Shown: one piece after another, positions 9,581 to 18,823 of the stretch
Layout of the letters: every line of letters begins with the position of its first letter
Numbering within the stretch: the first letter of the stretch is position 1
NCBI GenBank assembly: GCA_965203475.1
Contig: OZ241890.1
Coordinates: forward strand, 2,170,001-2,234,000
Reading direction: 5' to 3'
Source: JABDMD01 sp965203475
Lineage (GTDB): Bacteria; Pseudomonadota; Gammaproteobacteria; UBA4575
Length of the DNA stretch: 64,000 bases
The notes under the pieces: model-generated
The model's database searches: none
Seen by the model: the letters and a program-made list of their open reading frames with translations, nothing else
Told to the model about the DNA's origin: nothing
Translations under genes and position numbers: made by a program

Positions 9581-10144
9581 CTAGTTCTCTGATTCTTTTG
9601 CAGTTGGGTCAGCTTGTAATGCGGTTAAATTAAATTCACTAATGCGTGCTAAATCGGTTTCTTTGGTCTCAATAACACCGAGCGCAGGCTTGGTTAACCA
9701 TTCTGAATCGTCAATTTTTTTCATATAGGATGAAACGCGGGCATTAGATTCGGCACGACCCGACAAGGCAAGTTTGTTGTCGGTTTGTTTAAGACTGGTG
9801 AGGTGTACACCTTCGGGTAACGTTTGAACCAATTCATCAAATAAATGTACGACACCAGGACGTGTAGCTTGCAAGTTTTGAATGACTTCCATGCGCTCGA
9901 TCAACGCTTGGCGTGTAGAATCGAGCTTTTTGATCTCTTGAATATCGTTGTCTAAAATTTTAATTTCATTGGTGAGATATTGATTGCGTCTTTCCTGTAA
10001 ATCGATTCTGCCGTTGATTTCAAAATGTGTGAGTAAGATTACACCTACACATAATGCAGCCGCTAATCCCATTAAAGTGAAAAATTCTTTCTGTTGTTCG
10101 CGGCGTCGCGTCTCTCGCCAAGGTAATAAGTTAACTCTAGCCAT
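9581..10144 (-). CDS. pilN: Type IV pilus assembly protein PilN
   Basis: Inner-membrane partner of PilO. The short cytoplasmic N-terminus MARVNLLPWRE carries the INLLPW-type motif that docks into PilM. It is followed by one transmembrane helix (about 25-44) and a coiled-coil plus ferredoxin-like periplasmic domain (LVQTLPEGVHLTSL). At 187 residues it is of normal length. It is separated from pilM by 17 bp. Confidence 0.95.
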   Translation of the reverse strand: MARVNLLPWRETRRREQQKEFFTLMGLAAALCVGVILLTHFEINGRIDLQERRNQYLTNEIKILDNDIQEIKKLDSTRQALIERMEVIQNLQATRPGVVHLFDELVQTLPEGVHLTSLKQTDNKLALSGRAESNARVSSYMKKIDDSEWLTKPALGVIETKETDLARISEFNLTALQADPTAKESEN

Positions 10145-10161
10145 ACTATTGTACTGTTATC

Positions 10162-11223
10162 CTAATCAAAGGCCCTTAGTGCAAGCCCACAGGCGATCAA
10201 CATCGAAGGAGCATCAGTGCCCAGTGCTTGTGGATTAATTTTGGAACCAAGAGAAAGACTACTAAATGGGTTTGCAGTGGTAGTAGTAATTCCCACTTCA
10301 TTGGAAATTTTTTCGTCTAAACCAGGAATCGCTGCACAACCTCCCGCAAGTATTAAGTGATCTACAGTGGCGTGTTGACTGGCTGAGTAATAAAACTGCA
10401 AAAAGCGGTTAGCTTGTTGTGCTGCCGTGTTTTTAAATGGTTCTAATAAATCGGATACATAGTTTTCGGGTAAGCCACCTTCTTTTTTTGCCAGGCCAGC
10501 TTCTTCAAAGGTTAAGCCATATTGGTGCATAATTTCTTCTGTAAGCTGTTTCCCACCAAAAGGCTGCTCACGTGTATACACCATTTTGCCATCTTGAATT
10601 ACATTCAAACTGGTCATGGTGGCACCAATATCTAAAACGGCCACCGTTTTACCCTGTCCTTCGTTTTCAACATTTCCCATAATTAATGGAGAAACATTTT
10701 CAATCGCATAGGCTTCTACATCGACCACAATTGGGATCAGTCCAGCGCTTTCTGCAGCAGCTACGCGCATATCCACATTCTCACTACGCGAGGCGGCTAG
10801 TAATACATCGATGGTTTCTGGATTGTCTTCCGTAGGACCCAAGATATCGAAATCGAGATTTACTTCATCTAAAGCGTATGGAATGTATTGATCCGCTTCC
10901 AGCTGAATTTGCCCTTCTAATTCTTCTTCATTTAAATTGGCAGGCATAGTAATTACTTTGGTAATTACAGCTGAGCCTGCGACTGCCAAACAACAATTTT
11001 TAGCTTTTGAACTTGAACGCTTTATTACCTGTCGAATACTTTCACCAACCGCATCGACATCGGAAATTACTTTTTCAGTAACCGCATTGGCAGGTAAGGG
11101 CTCAACCCCATAATGATCCACTCGATAACCATTGCTGGTCTGCGAAAATTCCATGGCTTTCACCGAGGAAGAACTAATGTCCAGTCCTACCACAGGACCT
11201 TTGTTTTTGTTGAACACCACCAC
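10162..11223 (-). CDS. pilM: Type IV pilus actin-like ATPase PilM
   Basis: Cytoplasmic actin/FtsA-like ATPase that recruits PilN and the rest of the alignment complex. Phosphate-binding motifs are visible (GLDISSSSVKA near the N-terminus, VLDIGATMTSLNV mid-protein, LAGGCAAIPGL near the C-terminus). The length is the standard 353 residues. The start is the first of three consecutive GTG codons at 11223, so the exact start could shift by one or two residues. It is the first gene of pilMNOPQ and is transcribed divergently from ponA, the conserved arrangement of this group. Confidence 0.95.
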   Translation of the reverse strand: MVVFNKNKGPVVGLDISSSSVKAMEFSQTSNGYRVDHYGVEPLPANAVTEKVISDVDAVGESIRQVIKRSSSKAKNCCLAVAGSAVITKVITMPANLNEEELEGQIQLEADQYIPYALDEVNLDFDILGPTEDNPETIDVLLAASRSENVDMRVAAAESAGLIPIVVDVEAYAIENVSPLIMGNVENEGQGKTVAVLDIGATMTSLNVIQDGKMVYTREQPFGGKQLTEEIMHQYGLTFEEAGLAKKEGGLPENYVSDLLEPFKNTAAQQANRFLQFYYSASQHATVDHLILAGGCAAIPGLDEKISNEVGITTTTANPFSSLSLGSKINPQALGTDAPSMLIACGLALRAFD

Positions 11224-11405
11224 TTTGGCCTTGATTTTACTATAATTACGTTAGTTACTGGTTACTTATATATCCGTATGTTAAGAAGCTGGCATAACTC
11301 TATATCAAACTGTGGGTTTAGCAAAATACTTGCTGAACTCTCGAAATTAGGTTCTGATATCCATATCATCAGATAACTCACTAGAGTAACGTTCATTGTA
11401 AGCTT

Positions 11406-13853
11406 ATGCCCTTGTTTTTAAAGCTGTTACGCCTAATCTTCATCGGAATTTTCGGGATTTCTGTCGTGGCAGCAATCGTTGGTCTGGGAATTTATATCTA
11501 TTTCGCTCCTGGTTTACCGGATGTGGACACTTTAAAAGATGTCGAATTACAGGTGCCTTTAAAGGTCTACAGTCGTGATGAGAAGCTCATTGCTGTATAC
11601 GGCGAGAAACGCCGGGTTCCTTTAAGCATTGATCAATATCCGAAGACTGTGATTCAGTCTTTTCTAGCGGCCGAGGATGATCGTTTTTTTGAACATCCAG
11701 GTGTGGATTACCAGGGGCTCATACGTGCTGTCTATGAGTTAATGATGACGGGTGAAAAGCGCCAGGGCGGCAGTACCATCACGATGCAGTTAGCACGCAA
11801 CTTTTTTCTGGGGAATGAACGCACCTATGTACGGAAACTGCGCGAAATATTTTTAGCCCTGCAAATTGAACATCAACTCAGTAAACAAGAAATTCTTGAG
11901 TTGTATCTGAATAAAATTTATCTAGGCAATCGTGCCTACGGTGTGGGTGCCGCTGCAGCAGTGTATTATGGTGTGAGTGTCGATGAACTAGACTTAGCCC
12001 AAATCGCAATGATTGCCGGTTTACCCAAAGCGCCATCAAGGTTTAATCCAGTGGTAAATCCTGATCGAGCAGTACTACGACGTAACTATGTCCTGAATCG
12101 AATGCATGACTTGGGATATATCGACGATGAACTACATCAAAATGCAATAGAAGCTCCTGTTACCGCATCACGGCATTACCCTCGTGTCGATGTAAATGCT
12201 CCCTACATTGGAGAAATGGCCCGTGCCTATATGGTGAAGCTTTATGGCAAGGATGCGTACAACAAAGGCTTTAATGTATACACCACTATTGATAGCAATC
12301 TGCAACAAGTGGCACGAAATTCGTTAAGTCATGGCTTGCAAGCCTATGATCAGCGTCATGGTTTTCGAGGTGTAGAAGCCAAGGTGCAGCTCACCTATAA
12401 AGATGAGGAAATTGACCAAGTATTTTTGGATACCGCACTACGTGATTTAAAAGAAATCGGTGAACTAATTCCAGCCATCATAACTGAAGTCGAATCTCAG
12501 AAAGTAGAGATTTACTTGGGTGCTTTGCAATATAAAACCCTAAGTATTGAACAATTTCTTTGGGCTAGGCCTTACTTAAATGAGAATGCAGTGGGTAAAG
12601 AGCCAAGTGATTTGACGGCTATGTTTAATCCGGGAGATGTAATTCGTGTCGTAGAAACACAGCCCGATGAATTTGAAGTATCACAAATACCTGAAGTGGC
12701 AGGAGCATTTGTCGCAATTGATCCTAATAATGGCAGCATACTTTCTTTAGTAGGCGGGTTTGATTACTACCAAAGTAAGTTTAACCGTGCCGTGCAAGCC
12801 AAACGACAACCCGGTTCCAGCTTTAAACCATTTATTTATTCTGCAGCACTCGCTTCAGGTTATACACCTGCCAGTGTAGTCAATGATGCGCCCGTCGTGT
12901 TTGAAGATGTAGCCTTGGAAGATACGTGGCGACCGCAAAACTATAGCGGTAAATTTTTTGGGCCTACGCGACTTAGAGATGCATTACGTAAATCACGCAA
13001 CATGGTTTCTATTCGTTTACTAAAAGAAATTGGTAGTCGCCAAGCGTTACAACATATTAGTCATTTTGGTTTTGATGCTGAACGTTTACCTAATAATTTG
13101 TCATTAGCTTTGGGATCAGGTGAAGTAACACCTTTAGAATTGGCAAAAGGTTATGCCGTATTTGCCAATGGTGGTTACTACATCGAACCGTATTTAGTGG
13201 AACGAATCGATGACGTTAAAGGAAATGTAATTTTTCGATCCAATCCATTGATGGTGTGTGAAGAGGATTGCCAGGCGATGCAGAAATTAATGCTAGAAGA
13301 TCAAGACGTATTGTTTATCGAAGACGAAGTAGTCATGTCCGAAATGCGCATGGCAACACGGGTTATTCCAAAAGATAATGCCTATCAAATGACGAGCTTG
13401 ATGAAAGATGTGATTAATCGTGGTACTGCAACGAAAGCAAAAGTCATTGGACGTAATGATATTGCTGGCAAAACGGGCACTACGAATGATCAACATGATG
13501 CATGGTTTAGTGGCTATAACGGAGATATTGTAGCTACGGCATGGGTTGGATTTGATCAGCATAAGCCATTGGGCAGAAGAGAACCTGGCGGTATCGCGGC
13601 GCTACCGATTTGGATTCAATTCATGCAGACCGCGCTTAAGGGTCGTCCTGAAAACTCATTAGACCGACCTGAAAATATAGTGACCATGAGAATCGATCCA
13701 ACGACAGGTTTATTAGTGAATCAAGAAAGTAGCTTGGGAATTGAAGAAACATTTCGTGAAGAATTTGTACCAACAAAAAGTGTTGAAATTGATACCCAAA
13801 TTACTTTTCAACAGGGAACGGAACAGGTAGAAATTCCAGAACAGTTGTTCTAA
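11406..13853 (+). CDS. mrcA: Class A penicillin-binding protein 1A (transglycosylase/transpeptidase)
   Basis: Bifunctional peptidoglycan synthase anchored in the inner membrane. There is an N-terminal transmembrane helix (about residues 8-31). The GT51 glycosyltransferase domain carries EDDRFFEHPGVD and RQGGSTITMQLARN. An OB-like insert follows, then a transpeptidase domain with SSFK around residues 471-474 (catalytic Ser471) and KTGT near residue 688. Its 815 residues match PBP1A/PonA. The ATG at 11406 follows a 182-bp divergent spacer shared with pilM. Divergence from pilMNOPQ is the usual gammaproteobacterial context. Confidence 0.96.
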   Translation: MPLFLKLLRLIFIGIFGISVVAAIVGLGIYIYFAPGLPDVDTLKDVELQVPLKVYSRDEKLIAVYGEKRRVPLSIDQYPKTVIQSFLAAEDDRFFEHPGVDYQGLIRAVYELMMTGEKRQGGSTITMQLARNFFLGNERTYVRKLREIFLALQIEHQLSKQEILELYLNKIYLGNRAYGVGAAAAVYYGVSVDELDLAQIAMIAGLPKAPSRFNPVVNPDRAVLRRNYVLNRMHDLGYIDDELHQNAIEAPVTASRHYPRVDVNAPYIGEMARAYMVKLYGKDAYNKGFNVYTTIDSNLQQVARNSLSHGLQAYDQRHGFRGVEAKVQLTYKDEEIDQVFLDTALRDLKEIGELIPAIITEVESQKVEIYLGALQYKTLSIEQFLWARPYLNENAVGKEPSDLTAMFNPGDVIRVVETQPDEFEVSQIPEVAGAFVAIDPNNGSILSLVGGFDYYQSKFNRAVQAKRQPGSSFKPFIYSAALASGYTPASVVNDAPVVFEDVALEDTWRPQNYSGKFFGPTRLRDALRKSRNMVSIRLLKEIGSRQALQHISHFGFDAERLPNNLSLALGSGEVTPLELAKGYAVFANGGYYIEPYLVERIDDVKGNVIFRSNPLMVCEEDCQAMQKLMLEDQDVLFIEDEVVMSEMRMATRVIPKDNAYQMTSLMKDVINRGTATKAKVIGRNDIAGKTGTTNDQHDAWFSGYNGDIVATAWVGFDQHKPLGRREPGGIAALPIWIQFMQTALKGRPENSLDRPENIVTMRIDPTTGLLVNQESSLGIEETFREEFVPTKSVEIDTQITFQQGTEQVEIPEQLF

Positions 13854-13880
13854 CTAAATTTATTGCTTTAGAAAATTTTA

Positions 13881-14480
13881 GTGCGTGTAAATCAAGATCG
13901 AATGCGAGAGTTGTTGGCGCAAGAAGCAGCCAAGATTATGGCGGGTGAAGGTGTAAGAGATTTTCAGCGAGCTAAACACAAAGCCTGTCAACGATTGGGT
14001 TATCAAAAATTGAGTGCACTACCCAGTAATTTTGAAATTGAGCAAGCCATCACTGCATTTAATAATACTTATACACCACAACAAACACTATATTTAAAAA
14101 AGATTCGAATTCATGCATTAGAAATCATGCAGAAGTTGAAGCACTACACACCTTTTATTGTAGGTCCAGTACTAGACGGTGCAGCGACTTTGCATACACC
14201 AATTAGTTTGCATGTTTATGCGGAAAATGTAGAAACGATTTCGGAGCTTATTCAGCAAATTTATGGAGTTCCTAAATTTGAAGAGCGACGCTATACATTA
14301 AATTCTAAAAAAGAATATATTCCTACGCTTGTGTTTGAGTCAGATATCTTTGAAGTAGAACTCAGCGTATTTGATTTTGGTCAGCGTAGCCAAAAGCCAA
14401 AAAGTAAAAGTCGGCAGCGTAGTATGCAACGACTAAATATAAAAGGATTAACGAATTTGATTAATGAAATGCCGGGCTGA
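13881..14480 (+). CDS. Conserved hypothetical protein, possibly nucleotidyltransferase-like
   Basis: A 199-residue soluble protein with no signal peptide. The N-terminus is a helical segment rich in Gln, Ala and Lys with a DFQRAKHKACQRLG motif. The middle has VGPVLDGAATLHTPISLHVYAENVE and the end is basic. It resembles a widespread gammaproteobacterial family usually annotated as hypothetical or as a nucleotidyltransferase-fold protein; I recall that family but cannot verify it here. The start given is a GTG at 13881, 27 bp after the ponA stop; an ATG seven codons later is an alternative. Its 3' end overlaps the convergent hemE by 20 bp. Substrate and role are unknown. Confidence 0.7.
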   Translation: MRVNQDRMRELLAQEAAKIMAGEGVRDFQRAKHKACQRLGYQKLSALPSNFEIEQAITAFNNTYTPQQTLYLKKIRIHALEIMQKLKHYTPFIVGPVLDGAATLHTPISLHVYAENVETISELIQQIYGVPKFEERRYTLNSKKEYIPTLVFESDIFEVELSVFDFGQRSQKPKSKSRQRSMQRLNIKGLTNLINEMPG

Positions 14481-15522
14481 ATTCTTTTACTGCATCCACC
14501 AACACAGCTAATTTTTCAGGTTCTACATATTGTTGAATACCATGTCCTAAGTTAAATACATGGCCTGATCCATTGCCATATTTTTGTAGTACTTTTTTAA
14601 CCTCATGGCGAATAGTTTCATCACTTCCATATAGTACTGTGGGATCTATATTTCCTTGTAAGGCAACTTTATCACCAACCTGTGTACGTGCTTGATCAAT
14701 TTCTATTGTCCAGTCTAACCCAATACCATGACATCCAGTTTGCGCAATTTCTGATAACCATGCACCGCCACCCTTGGTGAATAGAATAATCGGCACATTG
14801 TTATCTGTCGTTAAAGTTTTTAAACCCTCGACAATTTCCTGCATCGGTGTTAAGGAAAATTTCAAATAATCATCTCGAGACAACACTCCACCCCAGGTAT
14901 CGAATATCATTATCGCTTGGATGCCGGCCTCTACCTGTGCACTTAGATAGTCTGTAACTGCTTTACTTAAAACCTTAAGTAAACGCGCCAACATATCTGG
15001 TTCTTGATACATCATGGTCTTAATCATTCGAAATTCACGGCTGGTGCAGCCTTCCACTATATAGGTAGCTATGGTCCATGGACTTCCAGAAAATCCAATA
15101 AGAGGTACACGTCCGTGTAATTCATTTTTAATGAGGCGAACCGCATCCATCACATATCCGAGCTTTTCCATTGGTTCTTTCGATTCAATATTCTCGATAT
15201 CTTGAATGGTTGAAATCGGATGTTGAAACCTAGGGCCCTCACCTTCGCTGAATTGCAAACCAAGATCCATGGCATCTGGGATGGTTAATATATCTGAAAA
15301 TAAAATGGCGGCATCTAAGGCGTATCGTTCTAATGGCTGCAGGGTAACTTCACATGCAAGTTCAGGGGTTTTACATAGTGTTAAAAAATTTCCAGCACGT
15401 TTTCGTGTCGCTCGGTATTCGGGCAAGTAGCGTCCAGCTTGACGCATAATCCAGACAGGTGTGCGCTCAACAGGCTGTCTAAATAAAGCTCGCAGTAATA
15501 AATCATTTTCTAATGCAGACAT
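14461..15522 (-). CDS. hemE: Uroporphyrinogen decarboxylase
   Basis: Decarboxylates the four acetate side chains of uroporphyrinogen III to give coproporphyrinogen III in heme synthesis. The hallmark N-terminal motif RQAGRYLPEYRA is present, along with FSDILTIPDAMGL-like sequence, GFSGSPWTIATYIVEG and FNLGHGI near the C-terminus. I place the start at ATG 15522 (MSALENDLLLRALF), which matches the family N-terminus; a TTG at 15534 would add only four unconserved residues. The product is about 353 residues, normal for the family. It overlaps the convergent hypothetical gene by 20 bp. Confidence 0.96.
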   Translation of the reverse strand: MSALENDLLLRALFRQPVERTPVWIMRQAGRYLPEYRATRKRAGNFLTLCKTPELACEVTLQPLERYALDAAILFSDILTIPDAMDLGLQFSEGEGPRFQHPISTIQDIENIESKEPMEKLGYVMDAVRLIKNELHGRVPLIGFSGSPWTIATYIVEGCTSREFRMIKTMMYQEPDMLARLLKVLSKAVTDYLSAQVEAGIQAIMIFDTWGGVLSRDDYLKFSLTPMQEIVEGLKTLTTDNNVPIILFTKGGGAWLSEIAQTGCHGIGLDWTIEIDQARTQVGDKVALQGNIDPTVLYGSDETIRHEVKKVLQKYGNGSGHVFNLGHGIQQYVEPEKLAVLVDAVKEFSPAFH

Positions 15523-15547
15523 TGTGTATAGCAATACGATTAATCGG

Positions 15548-15997
15548 TTAGGAATTGAGTGCTTGTTTTATTTTAGCACTTACCTTACCCATGTCGGCCC
15601 TTCCAGCAAGTTTGGGTTTTAAGATGCCCATCATCTTGCCCATATCTTTAATACTGGATGCACCAGATTCTTGTAATACTTCTTCTATGTATTGATTGAT
15701 TTCTTCTTCACTCAATGCCGCAGGTAAATATTTTTCGATTAACTCTAGCTCATTATTTTCTTTGTCAACCAGGTCTTGGCGGTTTGCTTTTTCAAATTGC
15801 GCGATGGATTCTCGACGTTGTTTTTGCATTTTAGTGAGTACTGTTATGACATCGTTATCTGTCAAAGTTTTTCGAGTATCGACTTCTTGTTGTTTGATAG
15901 CTGCTAAAATTAAACGAATGGTTTGTAATTCTGCTTTATTGCCGCCACGCATAGCAGTTTTCATGTCTTCCGTTAATGTAGCTTTTAGCTCAGACAT
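15548..15997 (-). CDS. yqeY: GatB/YqeY domain protein
   Basis: Small (149-residue) helical protein homologous to the tRNA-binding C-terminal domain of the amidotransferase subunit GatB; the free-standing protein's role is not firmly established. The family opening MSELKATLTEDMKTAMR, the central RLILAAIKQQEVD and the C-terminal MGILKPKLAGRADMG are all present. The start is set at ATG 15997; an in-frame GTG at 16006 would add three residues. It lies 27 bp after rpsU, the common rpsU-yqeY pair, but dnaG, which usually follows, is elsewhere. Confidence 0.92.
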   Translation of the reverse strand: MSELKATLTEDMKTAMRGGNKAELQTIRLILAAIKQQEVDTRKTLTDNDVITVLTKMQKQRRESIAQFEKANRQDLVDKENNELELIEKYLPAALSEEEINQYIEEVLQESGASSIKDMGKMMGILKPKLAGRADMGKVSAKIKQALNS

Positions 15998-16024
15998 GAC
16001 GCACACCGAGTTGGTGTAAATAAA

Positions 16025-16240
16025 TTAATAAAGACGACGACGCCTAAGACTCGTACGAGAAACACGTTTTAAGTTGCGCTTTACAGCAGCGGCAGCTTTG
16101 CGTTTACGGACTTCAGTGGGTTTTTCATAATATTCACGGCGACGTACTTCCGTAATGGTTCCTGCTTTTTCGCAGGAACGACGAAAGCGTCGTAATGCAA
16201 AATCAAAAGGTTCATTTTCCTTTACACGTACACCGGGCAT
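16025..16240 (-). CDS. rpsU: 30S ribosomal protein S21
   Basis: Small-subunit ribosomal protein of 71 residues that helps base-pairing of the 16S rRNA 3' end with mRNA. It reads MPGVRVKENEPFDFALRRF at the start and ends in the typical basic tail RTSLRRRRLY. It is preceded by a strong sigma-70-like promoter at 16271-16298. Co-transcription with yqeY is likely (27-bp gap). Confidence 0.98.
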   Translation of the reverse strand: MPGVRVKENEPFDFALRRFRRSCEKAGTITEVRRREYYEKPTEVRKRKAAAAVKRNLKRVSRTSLRRRRLY

Positions 16241-16270
16241 ATGAATGTGACTAAAATTAAAAGAGCCGCG

Positions 16271-16298
16271 ATTATACCGACCGACACTGGTATTTCAA
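16271..16298 (-). promoter_or_regulatory. Strong sigma-70 promoter of rpsU
   Basis: On the minus strand there is TTGAAA (16293-16298), a 16-bp spacer and a perfect TATAAT (16271-16276), followed by a G+C-rich discriminator (CGCGGC) typical of stringently controlled ribosomal promoters. The predicted leader to the rpsU ATG is about 25-30 nt. This is the best consensus match I noticed among the gaps I examined. Confidence 0.8.
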
Positions 16299-16420
16299 AT
16301 CCACACATAAAAAACTGATTAATCGTGTCATTACATGAGTAAAAGTGTGGAATTGTATTTTTTTCTATGTATTAACTGGATGAATGAGGCAGTCGAAACC
16401 GAGTTCAATATAATACTTAT

Positions 16421-17425
16421 ATGAAAGTACTAGGTATTGAAACATCCTGTGATGAAACTGCGGTGGCCGTTCTATGTCAACAACAAGGACTGTTGTCTAA
16501 TCATGTGTATTCACAAACCAATTTACATCGGGAATTTGGCGGCGTGGTACCCGAACTTGCATCAAGGGACCATATTCGAAAACTCAGCCCTTTAATCAAA
16601 AAAGCCTTACAAGAGTCGGATTTAGTTTTGGCAACCGATATCGATGCTATTGCCTATACAGCAGGGCCTGGCTTAATGGGGGCGCTTTTGGTGGGCGCAG
16701 GACTCGCCAGAAGTTTGGCTTGGGCCAGTGGTAAGCCTTCCATTCCTGTGCACCATATGGAAGCTCATTTATTAGCGCCCTTACTGGAAGGGATTCAACC
16801 GAATTATCCTTATGTGGCATTGTTAGTTTCGGGGGGCCACACCTTATTAGTACAGGTAAATTCGATTGGGGATTACCACATACTGGGTGAAACAATTGAC
16901 GATGCTGTGGGAGAGGCATTTGATAAAACAGCGCAGTTACTAGGGTTTGAATACCCGGGTGGTCCTACAATTCAACAGTGGGCCAAGAAAGGTAGATCTG
17001 GGGAATTTAATTTTCCCCGGCCAATGACAGATCGACCGGGCTTGGATTTTAGTTTTAGTGGATTAAAAACGCACGTTTTGAACACTTTGAAAAATCTTCC
17101 CCAAATTGATGATCAAGTACGCGCGGATATCGCATGTGAATTTGAAGATGCTGTGGTCGATACACTCACCATCAAGGCTTTGCGCGCTATACAGTTAAGT
17201 GGCGCAAAAACTTTTGTAGTGGCTGGGGGTGTGGGTGCAAATGAAAAATTACGCCGAAAACTAAAACAGGAGTTAACGAATGTTAGTGTTTTTTATCCAG
17301 CAGCAGAATTTTGTACCGACAATGCAGCCATGGTGGCGCAGGTTGGAATGTTACGGCTGCATAATGATGTCAATGATTCATTAGAAATTAATGTGCAAGC
17401 ACGCTGGTCTTTAGAGACACTATAA
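16421..17425 (+). CDS. tsaD: tRNA threonylcarbamoyladenosine transferase TsaD
   Basis: Kae1/Gcp-family protein that transfers the threonylcarbamoyl group from the TsaC product onto A37 of ANN-decoding tRNAs, with TsaB and TsaE. Its 334 residues carry GIETSCDETA at the N-terminus, the metal-binding HHMEAH at about 110-115, SGGHT, and a C-terminal VVAGGVGANEKLR with FCTDNAAM. The start is ATG 16421. A perfect TATAAT sits only 6 bp upstream (16409-16414), which would give a leaderless or nearly leaderless mRNA if used. The gene is divergent from rpsU, as in many gammaproteobacteria. Confidence 0.97.
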   Translation: MKVLGIETSCDETAVAVLCQQQGLLSNHVYSQTNLHREFGGVVPELASRDHIRKLSPLIKKALQESDLVLATDIDAIAYTAGPGLMGALLVGAGLARSLAWASGKPSIPVHHMEAHLLAPLLEGIQPNYPYVALLVSGGHTLLVQVNSIGDYHILGETIDDAVGEAFDKTAQLLGFEYPGGPTIQQWAKKGRSGEFNFPRPMTDRPGLDFSFSGLKTHVLNTLKNLPQIDDQVRADIACEFEDAVVDTLTIKALRAIQLSGAKTFVVAGGVGANEKLRRKLKQELTNVSVFYPAAEFCTDNAAMVAQVGMLRLHNDVNDSLEINVQARWSLETL

Positions 17426-17437
17426 GTAAACCAAGGA

Positions 17438-18058
17438 TTATTTTGCTTGACCTATTTTAGCTTCTTTACCACCAAGTAGGTTTTCGATATTGCTTTTGTG
17501 TTTCCAAATTATTACTAAAGTGATGATGGTAAATGCACTTGGAAAATAAAAATCAGGCGACCACATCCAGCCTGCAATACAAACGATTATGGTGGCAAGC
17601 AGCGCAGATAGCGAAGAGTATCGTGTAATCAATGCTGTTAACAACCAAAGGAAAATCCACATACAAGCGAATACCCATTCGGTTCCTAGCAAAATGCCTA
17701 GTGTAGTCGCCACGCCCTTGCCGCCTTTAAACGTATAATAAATAGGAAATACATGACCGAGTAATGCGGCTAATGACACCAAGGCCATTAAATAAGATTC
17801 ACCAATAAGTAGGTCGACGAGAAATACGGGAATGAAACCTTTTAACAAATCACCTAATAACGTAAGTCCTGCAGCAAATGTATTGCCAGTTCTCAATACA
17901 TTGGTGGCACCCGGATTCCCTGAGCCTAATGTGCGAGGATCCTGAAGCGAAAAACTTCGGCTTACAATAATGGCACTGTTAACAGACCCAAGCAGATATG
18001 CACCGATAATGCAGGCCACGTACAGTAGTAATTGTTCTATTGTTAAATCCATATACAT
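17438..18058 (-). CDS. plsY: Glycerol-3-phosphate acyltransferase PlsY
   Basis: Inner-membrane enzyme that acylates glycerol-3-phosphate from acyl-phosphate, the first step in phospholipid synthesis. About five transmembrane segments are evident, with the family motifs GSVNSAI, GSGNPGATNVLR, and GHVFPIYYTFKGGKGVATTLG. Its 206 residues match the family. Two ATGs (18058 and 18052) could start it. The convergent tsaD stop is 12 bp away. At its 5' end the start codon lies only 2 bp from the divergent bioH start, so its promoter must lie inside bioH coding DNA. Confidence 0.95.
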   Translation of the reverse strand: MYMDLTIEQLLLYVACIIGAYLLGSVNSAIIVSRSFSLQDPRTLGSGNPGATNVLRTGNTFAAGLTLLGDLLKGFIPVFLVDLLIGESYLMALVSLAALLGHVFPIYYTFKGGKGVATTLGILLGTEWVFACMWIFLWLLTALITRYSSLSALLATIIVCIAGWMWSPDFYFPSAFTIITLVIIWKHKSNIENLLGGKEAKIGQAK

Positions 18059-18060
18059 TG

Positions 18061-18819
18061 ATGTCCGAGTTTAAATATTTTGTGCAAGGCCAGGGACCCG
18101 CAGTAGCATTTTTACATGGTTGGGGTTCGAATTCGAAAATTTGGCAAGAGCTAGTTAGCAGTTTGAGCAATAACTTTCAGCTTTGGTGCATTGATCTACC
18201 TGGACATGGTGATAATCATCCATTGCAGTGGGATGGCAGTGATAAACATGCCATCTCTGTATTAGCCCAAATACTACCCAAACAGTGTTCAATGATTGGC
18301 TGGTCGCTAGGTGGATTACTTGCGCAATGTTATGCAAGCCATTATCCAGAACGAATTAAAAATCTTATGTTGATATCCAGTATTCCAAAATTCACCCAAA
18401 GTACAAATTGGTCACATGGCATGTCGATTAACAGTTTTAATGAATTTAAAAACTCATTCAAAACGCAACCAATACCAACATTAAAGCAATTTTACGCATT
18501 ACAAGTTGTAAATACTAAGGACGGTAAAAATACTCTAGCGGTTTTACTGCGGTCACTAGATGAATCAAATGACATTTATTCTAAAGTTGCATGGGGATTG
18601 GATTGGTTAGAGAGAATTGATCTGCGAGAAAATACAGTTTTACGAAACATGAACATTGATTTGTTGGCGGGTGACATGGACCAGGTTGTTTCTATAAATG
18701 CTATACATCAGACAGCGCAGTATTGGGATAAAATAAAAGTTATAGAAGTCACTGGAGCAGGTCATGCTCCCTTTGTTTCACATCCACAAGTTGTAATTGA
18801 TCGCATATGTAACTGGTAA
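18061..18819 (+). CDS. bioH: Pimeloyl-[ACP] methyl ester esterase BioH
   Basis: Alpha/beta-hydrolase that removes the methyl group from pimeloyl-ACP methyl ester, ending BioC-initiated pimelate synthesis for biotin. Visible are the HGWGSN oxyanion segment, the nucleophile elbow GWSLGG (serine near residue 80), an acid around DMDQVV and the catalytic His in GAGHAPF near the C-terminus. The start is ATG 18061 (MSEFKYFVQG, about 252 residues); an upstream in-frame TTG would overlap plsY and is not needed. bioC follows after 4 bp, which supports the biotin assignment over a generic hydrolase. Confidence 0.9.
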   Translation: MSEFKYFVQGQGPAVAFLHGWGSNSKIWQELVSSLSNNFQLWCIDLPGHGDNHPLQWDGSDKHAISVLAQILPKQCSMIGWSLGGLLAQCYASHYPERIKNLMLISSIPKFTQSTNWSHGMSINSFNEFKNSFKTQPIPTLKQFYALQVVNTKDGKNTLAVLLRSLDESNDIYSKVAWGLDWLERIDLRENTVLRNMNIDLLAGDMDQVVSINAIHQTAQYWDKIKVIEVTGAGHAPFVSHPQVVIDRICNW

Positions 18820-18823
18820 ATGC

